From NCBI RefSeq assembly GCF_003606385.1, contig NZ_CP032514.1, positions 1,674,001 through 1,738,000 on the forward strand: a DNA stretch of 64,000 bases. Reading direction: 5' to 3'. How positions within the stretch are numbered: position 1 is the first letter of the stretch; every line of letters starts with the position of its first letter. A program made the translations under genes and the position numbers. This DNA comes from Actinomyces lilanjuaniae. Lineage in GTDB: Bacteria; Actinomycetota; Actinomycetes; Actinomycetales; Actinomycetaceae. Positions 17,825 through 27,364 of this stretch are shown here, one piece after another. Below the pieces are notes generated by a model, which was not told the DNA's origin, made no database searches, and saw only the letters and a program-made list of their open reading frames with translations.

Positions 17825-18460
17825 AACCCCGCGCAGCCGCTCGACCTTGCTGCCTGTGTGCGGGCGGTAGGGACCGACGCGGCGGCGCCTTGCCCCGGCG
17901 GCCTGGAGGACCTGGTTGAAGGCCCTGTTGCCGGTCGTGGCCTCCTGCACGGTCACGCCCGGGGAGGCGAGGAAGGCGCTGGTGCGCTGTCAGGATCCTG
18001 CGGCGGTCTGCCTGGTCTCGTCGTCAAGGCCCTCGCAGTCAGACGACCCTGGGGCAGCCGTCCACGGCGTGGTGGAGCCAGCACCAGCCGCGTACGCGCG
18101 TACGGGTGCGGCGGGCCTCCTGGTGGCGCGGTCCTGGGTCGGCCCGTGCCCGTCACACGGCCAGGCTTGTTGACAGCGACGTGGACCGGCTGGCCTGGGA
18201 CGGTCCTCCCCCTGCGCACCGGGGCGGGCACCTGCGTGCGGGCAGGCCGGTGGCCTGGCCTGCATCGGTGAGCCTGGGCATGCGGTAGTGCTTGAGAACC
18301 TGCCCCACGGCGAAGGGCGCCAGACCCAGGTGGCAGGGTGGTCCTGTGCGGCCCCACCGGCACGTGTACCTGACCACGATGATCCCTGCTCCCTCCTGCG
18401 CGCCAGCCGACTGGGGTCGTGGACCGGCCGGCTGGCACGGCCGGTCCACGACCGGCCCAC
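17825..18460 (-). pseudogene. IS481-family transposase remnant
   Basis: Pieces of an IS481 DDE transposase appear in different minus-strand frames. In order: CHLGLAPFAVGQVLKHYRMP (helix-turn-helix region), GQPVHVAVNKPGRVTG (cognate of the VHVDVKKLGR catalytic segment, first Asp lost), STTPWTAAPGSSDCEGLDDE, and RRVGPYRPHTGSKVERL near the C-terminus. Stop codons and frame changes separate them. It marks the left edge of the accessory island. Confidence 0.75.
18415..18453. repeat. Perfect 16-base inverted repeat
   Basis: GGTCGTGGACCGGCCG at 18415-18430 pairs exactly with 18438-18453 across a 7-base loop. It sits at the 5' end of the IS481 remnant. It could be a terminator-like hairpin or part of the element. 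Confidence 0.7.
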
Positions 18461-18815
18461 CCGCCAGCGGCTAGCCCAGCAGGCGCTACAACGTCAAGCA
18501 CTGAACCCCACAGACAGGCATATGAGATAAGTCACGTCAAAGGGTTGTACTCCGCGCACACATGTGTTACCATTCATGTATCAAGCGCGGGAGCGGTGCA
18601 TCACCGAGACCTGTGCCGCTCCTTCTGGGCTGGCATGCGTATCGGGAGCGTCCCGCACATCAAAGGCACGTCGCTTCTCACTCCTTGAGGCTAGTAGTCC
18701 ACAGTGACAATGGCAGTGTTGTCGTCACCCTCGCTGGACCTGCAGAAAGCTCTGCGCATACCTAAAGCCACCCAGGTTCAGACAACTGACACAGATCGAT
18801 ACGGAGTTCCGGTCC
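18461..18815. other. Intergenic region between IS481 remnant and MFS gene
   Basis: No convincing gene in 355 bases. Base composition shifts from GC-rich to mixed here. It probably holds the promoter of the MFS gene at 18816. An ATG at 18710 opens a 43-codon frame with no recognisable content. Confidence 0.4.
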
Positions 18816-20003
18816 ATGAACAACCATTCCTCCGTCCCTGAGGTACAAGATACTTCTTCCACCAGCGCACTCATCGTCGGATCAGTAGCCTTATTTACTG
18901 ATATGCTCGTGGTAGGCCTCGCCGTTCCAGTACTCCCGCTGTTGCCATCAGTGCTGGACGCTGGTCCGGCGGCTACAGGGATTCTGTTCGCCTCTTATGC
19001 CATTGCAATGGTTCTGGCAACCTTCGTCGCCGGACGTACCGTTGATCGGTACGGACCAAAGACCCCTCTACTAATCGGCCTCATAGGACTCGCGATTGCT
19101 ACACTACTCTTCGCCATGGGCGGCCCCTATTTCCTTCTTTTTGTGGCACGGTTCGCCCAGGGGGTAGCGGGAGGAATGTCTTGGGTTGCCTCACTGTCCC
19201 TGATTGCAGCTACCACCCCCATGGAGAAACGAGGGCAAGCCATGGGAATTGCGCTGTCAACAATCACGCTCGGCGTTCTCATCGGTCCGATAGTCGCCGG
19301 GTTCATGGTAGAGCATTTTAACACCTCCGCGCCCTTCCTACTCGCAGCTGGTGTGGCATTTGCTGACGGGCTGTTACGCATCATCCTAGTCAAAGGGACG
19401 CCCCGTGTCACCGATGACACTGGCGGGCCGCTCTCCGTCCTACGGGTTTCCGGATCTACGTCGATCGCGACCACCATCCTCGTCGGGGCAGCAGTCCTGG
19501 CAAGTTTAGAGCCAGTTCTTCCCGTCCACCTCAACACCAGCGCGCTTAACATCGGTCTGCTATTCGCCCTCGCCTCGCTTGCAGGAATTGTTGCAAACCC
19601 CGCCGTGGGCTATTATGTCGGCAAGGTTTCCTCCCGTCTGCTGACTGCTTCTGGGCTGTTATTCATTACCATCGCCCTCTTTATTGTTGGATTCGCCAAT
19701 GAACTCTGGCAGACAAGCGTGGGAATGATTTTTCTGGGCCTCTCGTCAGCATTCCTCCTTGCTCCCGCCACCACATTGATTGCCGACCAGGGATACAAAG
19801 CAAAGCCATCAACACTTGGCGGATCCTTCGCCCTGTATAATCTAGCTTACGCTAGTGGTTTAGCCATAGGACCATTGCTTACTGGCCTCGGGGTGCAACA
19901 GTTGGGATTTAGTATGGCTCTCGTAGTCGCTGCGGTCGTGTTGGCTCTCCTCGGCGGCTTCTCTCTCTCCAGGCTCCCGTCCGGTGTCGCGGCAAACTCC
20001 TAG
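18816..20003 (+). CDS. MFS transporter, 12-helix drug-exporter type, next to the RiPP operon
   Basis: A 395-residue major facilitator in the cytoplasmic membrane. VAGRTVDRYGPKTPLLIG is the helix 2-3 signature and FAQGVAGGMSWVASLSLIA the exporter-type helix 4-5 segment; LSTITLGVLIGPIVAGFMVE is motif C of drug antiporters. Codon use is less GC-biased than in housekeeping neighbours, like the RiPP operon 150 bases away on the other strand. It is the best candidate for product export and self-protection, by position only. Its TAG stop coincides with the edge of a 44-base IS-end-like repeat. Confidence 0.85.
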   Translation: MNNHSSVPEVQDTSSTSALIVGSVALFTDMLVVGLAVPVLPLLPSVLDAGPAATGILFASYAIAMVLATFVAGRTVDRYGPKTPLLIGLIGLAIATLLFAMGGPYFLLFVARFAQGVAGGMSWVASLSLIAATTPMEKRGQAMGIALSTITLGVLIGPIVAGFMVEHFNTSAPFLLAAGVAFADGLLRIILVKGTPRVTDDTGGPLSVLRVSGSTSIATTILVGAAVLASLEPVLPVHLNTSALNIGLLFALASLAGIVANPAVGYYVGKVSSRLLTASGLLFITIALFIVGFANELWQTSVGMIFLGLSSAFLLAPATTLIADQGYKAKPSTLGGSFALYNLAYASGLAIGPLLTGLGVQQLGFSMALVVAAVVLALLGGFSLSRLPSGVAANS

Positions 20004-20044
20004 CTGTACTTGCTTGTGAGGTTGTGTACGTGTTGTGCGGGGGT
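20001..20044 (-). repeat. IS110-end-like repeat, inverted copy of 27931-27973
   Basis: Read on the minus strand, this stretch matches the plus strand at 27931-27973 for nearly its whole length. Shared blocks include ACCCCCGCAC and ACACGTACACAAC. The partner copy lies just 3' of an IS110 transposase remnant, so the repeat is probably the end of that element. The two copies are in opposite orientation and enclose the RiPP operon. Confidence 0.6.
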
Positions 20045-20150
20045 CTTGGTCGCCGGTGCTGGTGTAGGGGCAAGTATATGAGTCCGGTCTCCTCCTTAAC
20101 AGATATAAACTGAGTTGGCAGCCTTATGGAAGTTGTCAGCGTAACTACGT

Positions 20151-20927
20151 CTAGCATACACCATCATCCAGCTCAGGTAGAAGAGAAAACGACGTTTGCG
20201 CTATAAAGCGTTCTTCGTCATCAACAGCAATTACTACCCAGTCACAATTTACCGCAGCAGAACCGCCAGACAACGGAAGGTCTGCCGTAACTATCGGCGT
20301 ATCAGGCGAACATAATACAGTTCTGCAAGAAGTAGTCCCTATTGTCTCCCACAATATATGTATAGGTGTCGTGCTACAAAGTTCTTCAAACGAGACACAG
20401 AAGCGGGCTACACGATTCCCATCATAATTCTTTTCTTCCCTGAGATAAGCATCCAATACCGGAATTGGTGAGACAAAATCTTGCCTGAAAGAGTAAGGAC
20501 CTATTCTTCCTTCTCTATCAAAAACAAAAGCGTCGGTGGTAAGAATATAACCTTCGCGATCACACACTGAAACATTGAAATAGTCTTTATTGTAATTTTC
20601 ATAAAATGGCACCAATAAAACTGTTGTTGCGCGCAAATTATCAGGACTAACGTGGTGAATAATCTCCCTGACTTCCTTGCGTTCTATGAAGAAGAACTTA
20701 TGAGTAATAACTTGTTCTTCGCGAAGGCGCGAGAACTGTGACATGAACTGCAGGCAGATTCCGCCTTCGATCGTACTTGCTTCCACCTGACAACTTACTG
20801 GATAATGTTCAGAAACAATTTGACTTAGAATGTGTTTCTGAGCTGCGGAAGCAATTGAGCATGTGTGAGAAAAGTCGTTACTCGTAATAGTATCCATCGT
20901 ATTGTGCAATCGAAATGATGGACTCAT
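20151..20927 (-). CDS. Unknown protein, last gene of the RiPP operon
   Basis: A 258-residue soluble-looking protein that I do not recognise. ATG at 20927 is chosen because AAAGGAG stands 11 bases upstream and it follows the cyclodehydratase stop by 17 bases. It has no signal peptide or membrane helix. Visible features are seven or more scattered cysteines, an acidic middle region (CDREGYILTTDAFVFDREGR) and a C-terminal all-beta-looking segment. Codon use is AT-rich like the three upstream genes. Position makes it a tailoring, leader-handling or immunity factor candidate. An earlier start at 20966 would overlap the upstream gene. Confidence 0.7.
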   Translation of the reverse strand: MSPSFRLHNTMDTITSNDFSHTCSIASAAQKHILSQIVSEHYPVSCQVEASTIEGGICLQFMSQFSRLREEQVITHKFFFIERKEVREIIHHVSPDNLRATTVLLVPFYENYNKDYFNVSVCDREGYILTTDAFVFDREGRIGPYSFRQDFVSPIPVLDAYLREEKNYDGNRVARFCVSFEELCSTTPIHILWETIGTTSCRTVLCSPDTPIVTADLPLSGGSAAVNCDWVVIAVDDEERFIAQTSFSLLPELDDGVC

Positions 20928-20944
20928 CGAGATCCTGGCTCCTT

Positions 20945-23103
20945 TCATGGAAGAGGATGTGGCCACGGGTTATCCGGAACCGTTTCGTAGCCAACTTCGC
21001 TTGGCAAGTTACGCAGGCGGTCACTTCCCAGCGGCCGTGCACGATGGGTACCAGAAAGGTGCACAAACCCGGGAACCATGACACGTACAGCACGCACACC
21101 TAGCATCTTAACGTCAACTGTAGTCAAATCCACTACGTAGACTTCATGGCCTGTCTTTAAAACTTCCGAAACCAAAAAATCTAGATCTGCATTCACATCA
21201 GAGCCAATATCAGTATGAACAGGAAGAGTTGGACGACATGGAATTGTCGACTTCTCTGGATCAATAATGTATCTCGCCTGATTACGTAACTCTGGATACA
21301 TGCTGTACAGAATAGCGTGGTGATTGAAATCCTCTAAGTTATCAAAATTTTCTCCCGGACTCCAATCCACATATGACGGCATGAGACGTCTAATATATGT
21401 TACCCCTTGCGCGGCTTCTAGGAACGACTTCCTGGCGGCTTGCTCATGAGTGGATCGACACGCACATCCAAAAGACATGATAACATTTCCTTCATGATAA
21501 GTATCCATTACAGCAGCTATCACCGGAAAGGAAACATCGAGAGTAATATCATATAACTCAACTTTCCAGTCTTTTGATAATCCATGATGAAACTCAGGAA
21601 GAGTCAAACTCCCTAAAACAGATGGCAACATCTTCCTGGGAGGAAGTCGATGCATCCACGATATAGCCAACGCATCACGCTCAACAATCTCCTGAAGGCC
21701 GCTAAGCACCGCCTGCTCGTAACTAGGACCTACCGCCATTCCAGTAGATATAGACTGAGCGAAAACAGATTCTCCCTCTAGTCTTCTATACGGGAGAAAA
21801 ACCTGGCACGCAGGAACCCACACGTCCACCTTATCTGACCATCGAACTGCTTTTACCCATCTGATTATAGTATCATTATCAAAGGGAACAAGAGGGAGAT
21901 TCATCCTTCCAAACTGCTGGTCGGTAAAGAATTTAAATAGAGTCGGATCCACCGCCTCGTCATCAAGACTATTATAACTACTAAGGCGTAAAGAACTTCC
22001 ATTATATATCCCTGCCGCGTAGCGCTCCAGCGACTCGCCTATGGCGGCAGTCCTGGCTTCCTTGGCTGAGAAACCGGCCCCTCCATTATTAACAGCACGC
22101 ATGGAACTACGTATGACCCTAGAATCAGAGGATGTGCTTCCACTTAAGTACACAGACGGTCCTATGGTCGGCTCAACGGGAGTTACCGAATGAATTATAC
22201 CAGTTCTCTCGTCAAGAGCATCCTCAATGTCCAGCGATTCTGTGATAGATGCCTCATGGTGAAAGTCCCTGCAAGTTTTACATGTTGGGACAGGAAGGAC
22301 CACGTGGGTACTAGGCACAAGGGTGTCCGTTTTTAGGAAAACAACTTCTTGCCCCTTAGAAGAACCGGTCCATTTAGTATACTCATTCAACCTGCGTATA
22401 ACCCATATCGCTATGCAGGACATAACATCGGGCAGAAGTTGATGCTTAAGAGGATGTGCTTCTGAGCGACGCAAACTTTCTATGTACTCTTGATAGAGTG
22501 AACTGTACTGCGAGTTTGCCACAGTTCTGGTACGTAAACAAGTTATGCAACCTCCGAGCGACGAAGGACGACGCAACGGGCCGATAAATGCCATACCGGT
22601 AGGTCCAAGACCAGCATATAGATAGCATGCTCTTTTCTGAAGTACAGCCCTCTGCAAATTGTCTATAGCGGGATCGATTAGAGAACGAGAAACTATGATA
22701 ACAACATCCCCGGTACCAGCGCTTGCTATGTTGTAGCCATGCTCCTGGAGCCTAGTACTTAGATCCGTCACCATCATTTCATCGCCCACTAATGACACAG
22801 TGGGTATAGCATCAATTGAAACGGGGTCATCGTTTTCATATAGTAAGACGCCGATATCAAGTAGCTGTCCCAGTATTTCTCCTATCTCTTCTTCGGAAAT
22901 TACTTCAATGAACTCTGCAACGATTTCGTGATAATATCGATACGAACTAAGGAATGGCCACAGCCTCCCCTCAAAGATATCGAGTCTCTGCCCTCAAGTC
23001 TATACACCATTTCTGAAGTTTCGATATAACCTGCCATACTCTCGGATGAAAGATGAACTGTTGCGTCCTTACGCAACTTTAGTCTTAACATGCCGCCACG
23101 CAT
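20945..23103 (-). CDS. Fused E1-like/YcaO azoline-forming cyclodehydratase (TOMM CD-type), one frameshift
   Basis: About 719 residues when repaired. YcaO enzymes use ATP to cyclise Cys/Ser/Thr of a precursor peptide to azolines. Residues 1-100 look like a RiPP recognition/E1-like domain. Two Cys pairs, CITC near 186 and CKTC near 275, are the zinc site of the C domain. The YcaO part starts near 300: GFSAKEARTAAIGESLERYA and SGLQEIVERDALAISW carry ATP/Mg-site acids. The last residues, NPWPHPLP, form the PxPxP tail of azoline-forming YcaOs. One added base at the AAA at 22973-22975 joins YRLEGRDSIS to FEGRLWPFLS. The start follows the dehydrogenase stop by one base. Confidence 0.85.
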
Positions 23104-23104
23104 C

Positions 23105-24761
23105 CTAATCCTTTCCCTTACTTCCTAAGGCAATCAGATGTAGAACTACATCGTCGACTCCATCGTAGCCTACAAACTCGTTCACGAGATCGTCTATGAA
23201 CCCTCCTATTGGGTGAGCAACGAGCCCAACACTGCCTGCAGCTACAATTATGCTCTGTGCTAAGTGTCCGCAATCCAGTAGGACGGTACGATAGCCCCGT
23301 TCCCAATATTTCCACTGATTTCTTCTAAGGGAAGCGCCGAGCAGCACCAGTACTGCTGACGATGATATGCGCTCTGAGTACCCAGTTAACTTACATGCGT
23401 ATGCCATCCTCGCATCTTCATTTACAAGTTGAAGGCAGTTCTTGTTTGGATTTAGATAATATAGGCCCCTATCTATTGTCGAAACATTCTCAACTAATAC
23501 AAATATATCATTCGAGTATAGCCCCCTCCTGAGGGCGTGGCTCGTAGAGGAAACTTTGTATTGCTGCTGCTATTAAATCCGGTTCCTGTAATCCATAGGC
23601 AGCATATAGTATGTGCGAAAGTTCTCTATATCCAATAGCTTCGTTACCGAATGGAGTCCAGGATCGACGAGTTCCTATAATCTCTTTAAATGGCGCAGTT
23701 CTAACCTCTGTGGTGTCGCTAAGCACATATTCACGCTTGGTGAATCTATAGTCACGCGTTGCGTGGCGCATTGTGGAAACTATGGGAGCAGCAGTTCTCT
23801 TTGAACTAACTACTGAAAGATCTTTGAAGTCAACGTATATTTTTGACCGTTCGTGAAATATTCTGGACGCCAGTACTTCGTGTCGGCCATGAGTCATTGA
23901 AAATTCGGTAGGTCCTAACAGCCCGATATGGATTGCATCTACTTCGGATAGTATACTTTCGCACATACCTTTCGGGGTGTTGCACATTTTAGCTTCTGAG
24001 ACCCATATTCCATGCTGTTTCCAAGTTCGCGTGTAGATATGCGGGGTTATGTCATATGAGATCGCATCTAATCTTTCAGTACTATCAGTATACTTCTTAA
24101 CACGTTCATCATTGTAATTGATCGATGCCATGTCTATCCAGGGTGCCGATCCCGTTCTTGGCAGCCGAAAAGCATCAAACTTCGAAAGGAGCATATCCTT
24201 CGCCCGGTGCTCAGCATCGTCACCGCAGCCAACAGCAGCAAGATAATTTGGCCTCCGGTCGAAGACCGATTCTATGATACGGACAGGCACAGGTACTACA
24301 TCAGTGTATGAACGAACAATAACTTTGCCTGCAATGTTCTTTAATTCTCGCACAGTTGGACTCGTCTGCTGGGCGGCTAAAGTTAGCCTGTTCTGGCTCG
24401 CCAGTAGAGTACTCACAAGTTTTTCGTAACATGATATTACTGCACGGCTCTTCGCGGAATCCTTGTCGAACGAAACACCAACAGCGGTGATATTACTATC
24501 ACCTACTGCACTCACACGTCGCGCAGTAAGTTCTTTTTCGGTAAGCAGTCTTACTGCATCTTTGAAGGAAGTTGCTGATGAAGCAATTTGGCGAATTTCC
24601 ACGGGGCGTGCCGAGAGCTCAATGCCAGGCTCACCGTCACTGTCGTCCACGAGCGCTGCTGTATGGTGCTCAAATCCAGGCAACACAGGGACCTGGCGCA
24701 CCGCTAGACGCATTCCCGACAACAGTTCTAGAAGTGTGTTTACTTTAATCCTGTTATCCAT
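23105..24761 (-). CDS. SagB-type FMN azoline dehydrogenase with long N-terminal extension, two frameshifts
   Basis: About 552 residues when repaired. SagB-type enzymes oxidise azolines to azoles with FMN. The dehydrogenase lies in the C-terminal half: FHERSKIYVDF, FKEIIGTRRSWTPFG, then, with one base added at 23555-23557 and one at 23522-23526, FPLRATPSGGGLYSNDIFVL, and finally WKYWERGYRTVLLDCGHLAQ. The first 290 residues are not typical; SFDKDSAKSRAVISCYEKL and CGDDAEHRAKDMLLSKFDAF faintly resemble YcaO helices. ATG 24761 has GGAG eight bases upstream and overlaps the previous stop. The next gene starts one base after its stop. Confidence 0.8.
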
Positions 24762-25659
24762 AGTACTCACTCCATGCTGCTTGCGGGGATTTAACGTCCG
24801 CACAGTTTCTGCAGTACGGATTTTTCCACACAGATATCTTTTTCTGCTCAAACTTGAGTACGTCCGCGATGACGACCGTACCCCATGGATGATATGGCCC
24901 TATAGGTGTCACCGCCCTCAGCGCTTGTGCTGCCAAAATTCCGCCGATCCAGGTTAGTGATGACGGCTGTCGACTGAGCCACGAAGAGCAGGGCGTGCTT
25001 GGTTGTTGCTCCGTTGTATTTCGAGCAGCGTTACACGCTGGGCAAGCAGATTCTCCGGGAGATACCCAGGGGCCAATTATAATCTCCGACGTATTGAATT
25101 GCACCGGTACCCATCTTCGCTTATCATCATGAAAATTGGTGGAATCCTTCAAAATCTCACTTTCGCTTGAGTATACTTTTATGATAGCAAATGCTCTTCT
25201 TGGACTATCGGCAACCATCAAGCCTTGGTCAAGTAGCATTGCGCGCCACTTCAATGCTATACTTTCTGGAGCCTCGATGTAAAACATTTTATTCTGAGTA
25301 CCTTCGTATATGCTGTCAACTTTCGCGCTTCGTCTAGCAAGGTACGTATATAACTGTCTAGTCGGCTCCGAAGTAACCTTTGCTGCTACGGGCAGCAATA
25401 TCCCTGCTTCTATAAGTTGATCAACGTACGGTTCAAGGAGCAAGAATTCCTCTTTAGAAATTTGATTCGACATAGGAATAGACCTGCATATTTTCGGCAC
25501 AACTTCCTTAAGAAGGACATTCATTGTCTCTTCCTCGCTCGGCGGAACCTTTATCGCCAACTTCTTTGCTCCGGTAGTTACAACTATTTCACCTCCAATC
25601 TTTGAAGAGACCTGCACATCCGACGCTGCTAACACTAGCGACCGAGAAGAAGTACTCAT
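24754..25659 (-). CDS. TOMM cyclodehydratase partner protein (E1/Ocin-ThiF-like)
   Basis: A 301-residue protein, first gene of the operon. Such proteins bind the precursor leader peptide and stimulate the YcaO enzyme. Residues 1-95 could be the peptide-recognition winged helix. Two Cys pairs, CPAC (206-209, in GPWVSPGESACPAC) and CRNC (283-286, in KNPYCRNC), are the structural zinc site of the family. WIGGILAAQALRAVTP between them is the conserved helix. The ATG has only a distant AAGGAG, 17 bases away. The cluster thus encodes two E1-like modules, this one and the N-terminus of the fused YcaO protein. Confidence 0.82.
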   Translation of the reverse strand: MSTSSRSLVLAASDVQVSSKIGGEIVVTTGAKKLAIKVPPSEEETMNVLLKEVVPKICRSIPMSNQISKEEFLLLEPYVDQLIEAGILLPVAAKVTSEPTRQLYTYLARRSAKVDSIYEGTQNKMFYIEAPESIALKWRAMLLDQGLMVADSPRRAFAIIKVYSSESEILKDSTNFHDDKRRWVPVQFNTSEIIIGPWVSPGESACPACNAARNTTEQQPSTPCSSWLSRQPSSLTWIGGILAAQALRAVTPIGPYHPWGTVVIADVLKFEQKKISVWKNPYCRNCADVKSPQAAWSEYYG

Positions 25660-25849
25660 GCTTGTTTCAACCCACTCCTTTGCATTTATCGGTGCTGAAC
25701 ATTACGCAACTGCTTATATTCTAGATCACTCTGATGCCTGCATCACTACTGTTATAGGTTGTTCTGACACACTACTTTCCGTGGTACACTTAGTTTACTA
25801 TTGATATACTCTGAAGTTCGCTGCCGTACTGGCATTGGTGCTGGTCAAT
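25660..25849. promoter_or_regulatory. AT-rich region with the presumed RiPP operon promoter
   Basis: This region lies directly upstream of the first operon gene. On the minus strand, TATAAC and AATATAAG provide -10-like hexamers, but no clear -35 pairs with them. On the plus strand an ATG at 25658 opens 48 codons up to 25804 (see findings). No regulator gene is visible in the cluster. Confidence 0.35.
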
Positions 25850-26150
25850 CTTGCTTGTCGTAGTGGACCGGCCGACGGCTGCGACCGGTCAGCGGCAGCC
25901 CAACTGGTAGTGGTCGGGTCCGCCCAGCCGTGGCCGACGAGCACCGAAGCCTCTCTGCTGCCAGGCACAGACCCTGTCAGCCGCGCCTACTACGACCGCA
26001 AGACCACCCGGGCAGACGCCACAACCTGGCCCTGCTCGCCTAGACCCACCGACGCATTCTCACCCTCTACGCCATGAAACGCGACAACTCTCTACTCCCC
26101 CTTCACCACCAAGAACCTACCTACCGCTGCTTGACACGTTACCTTGTTGG
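25850..26150 (+). pseudogene. IS110-family transposase fragment (C-terminal end)
   Basis: TDPVSRAYYDRKTTRADA, then in another frame THRRILTLYAMKRDNSL, match the C-terminal end of IS110 transposases (consensus DPVSRAYYDRK...RRLxVLYAMLRD). Only this end remains, with a frame change and a stop. It abuts the promoter side of the RiPP operon. Confidence 0.65.
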
Positions 26151-26352
26151 TGGTTGCCGGTGAAGGAGTGCCGGTGGCTGGGCCAGCGGTGGTCGGCATG
26201 ATGTCTTGCCCCTGTCGTCTGATGATCCGGGGGTGTTGTCACCGACCGTTGCGAGGCTGCTGGTGACCGCTGACTAGGGGAACGACCGCGCACTGTACGA
26301 GCTCCTTCGCAGGCGTCGGTGCGGCGCCGGGAGCCGAGGGCCGACCCGTATT

Positions 26353-27356
26353 GTGTTAGAGGTGAGCGTGTTTACTGCTTTGGAAGGACTGATCCTGATG
26401 GCTGTGACTGATGACAGGATGGCTGACGTGGCTGCTGGTACTTCCAGCGGGCGCGACGTGGTTAAGCGGCTGAGCGGCTGGGTGAGTCTGGTGGCCTGGA
26501 CGACCTATTCGAGCGCATCGACTCCGGCCAGGTCGAGTTGACCGGTACCGACGGGCTCCTGCCAGCCTTGCTCAAGGAGTCCCTGGAACGGAGCCTCCAG
26601 GCCGAGATGACCGAGCCTTGGGCTACGATAAGGGCAAGCACACGCCCGTGGCGCGTGGCAGCACCCGTAACGGCACACGACCAAGACCGTCAGCTCCGAG
26701 GTGGGCTCTTTAGAGATCGAGGTGCCCCGGGACCGGGCCGGCAGCCTCACGCCCCGCCTGGTGCGCAGGGGCCAGCGGCGCCTGGATGAGCTGGGCTCCA
26801 TGATCACCCGTCCTGTACGCTGGGTCCGCGCCTCCACGCGGTTCGTGACCTACCAGGACCGCAAGAGGGTCGCCGCAGCCCTCAGGCCCGTCTGCACCGC
26901 TCCCAGCCAGCAGGCCGCCCTGGAGGCCCTCGTCGACCAGCGGGGCCAGAAGTACCCCCAGGCCGTGGCGACCTGGCAGAGGGCCGGGAGCGGCTCGCCC
27001 CGCTCCCGGCCCTCCCTTCGGCCCTGCGCCGCGTCATCTCTCCCCCAGTACGTGGGAGGTGCCCCGCCGCCAACGCGATCGAGTCGCTGAGTTACCAGCC
27101 GCGCAAGGTGCCAAGAGACCGGGGGCGCCTTCCCTCCCACGAGGCCGCCGTCAAGCTGCTGTGGCTGGCCATCTGCAACATCGAGGACAGGCGCGCCCGC
27201 CAACGAGACAAGGAGCGCAACCAGCCACCCAGCAGGCACAGGGCCAAGGGCCGCCTCATCCAGGGGCACGCCACCACCAGCTGGAAACAGGCCCTCACCC
27301 AGCGCGCCGCAGCCTACCCCGACCGCCTGACCAACAAGCTCACACAGACAACTTGA
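26353..27356 (+). pseudogene. IS256-family (mutator) transposase remnant
   Basis: Segments in several plus-strand frames follow IS256 transposase order: TGTDGLLPALLKESLERSLQ, SSEVGSLEIEVPRDRAGSLT, RKRVAAALRPVCTAPSQQAA, and near the end NAIESLSYQPRK, ending in KLLWLAICNIEDRRARQRDK. The central catalytic part between the second and third segments is missing, so an internal deletion has occurred. Frame changes are also present. This copy cannot encode an active enzyme. Confidence 0.75.
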
Positions 27357-27364
27357 CAGGCTCT

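Noticed and set aside
20004..20157. 82-codon frame overlapping the end of the unknown RiPP-operon gene, considered as precursor peptide
   Set aside because: The start overlaps neatly, but most of the frame runs through the IS110-end-like repeat and antisense of the MFS gene; it lacks a Cys-rich core.
23105..23407. Separate small nitroreductase-like gene
   Set aside because: It is the C-terminal half of the SagB-type dehydrogenase; two one-base additions join it to the upstream frame through FPLRATPSGGGLYSND.
26197..26265. Short Cys-rich frame (MMSCPCRLMIRGCC...) considered as RiPP precursor
   Set aside because: Only 22 codons with no leader-length region, within decayed IS sequence and on the far side of an IS110 fragment.
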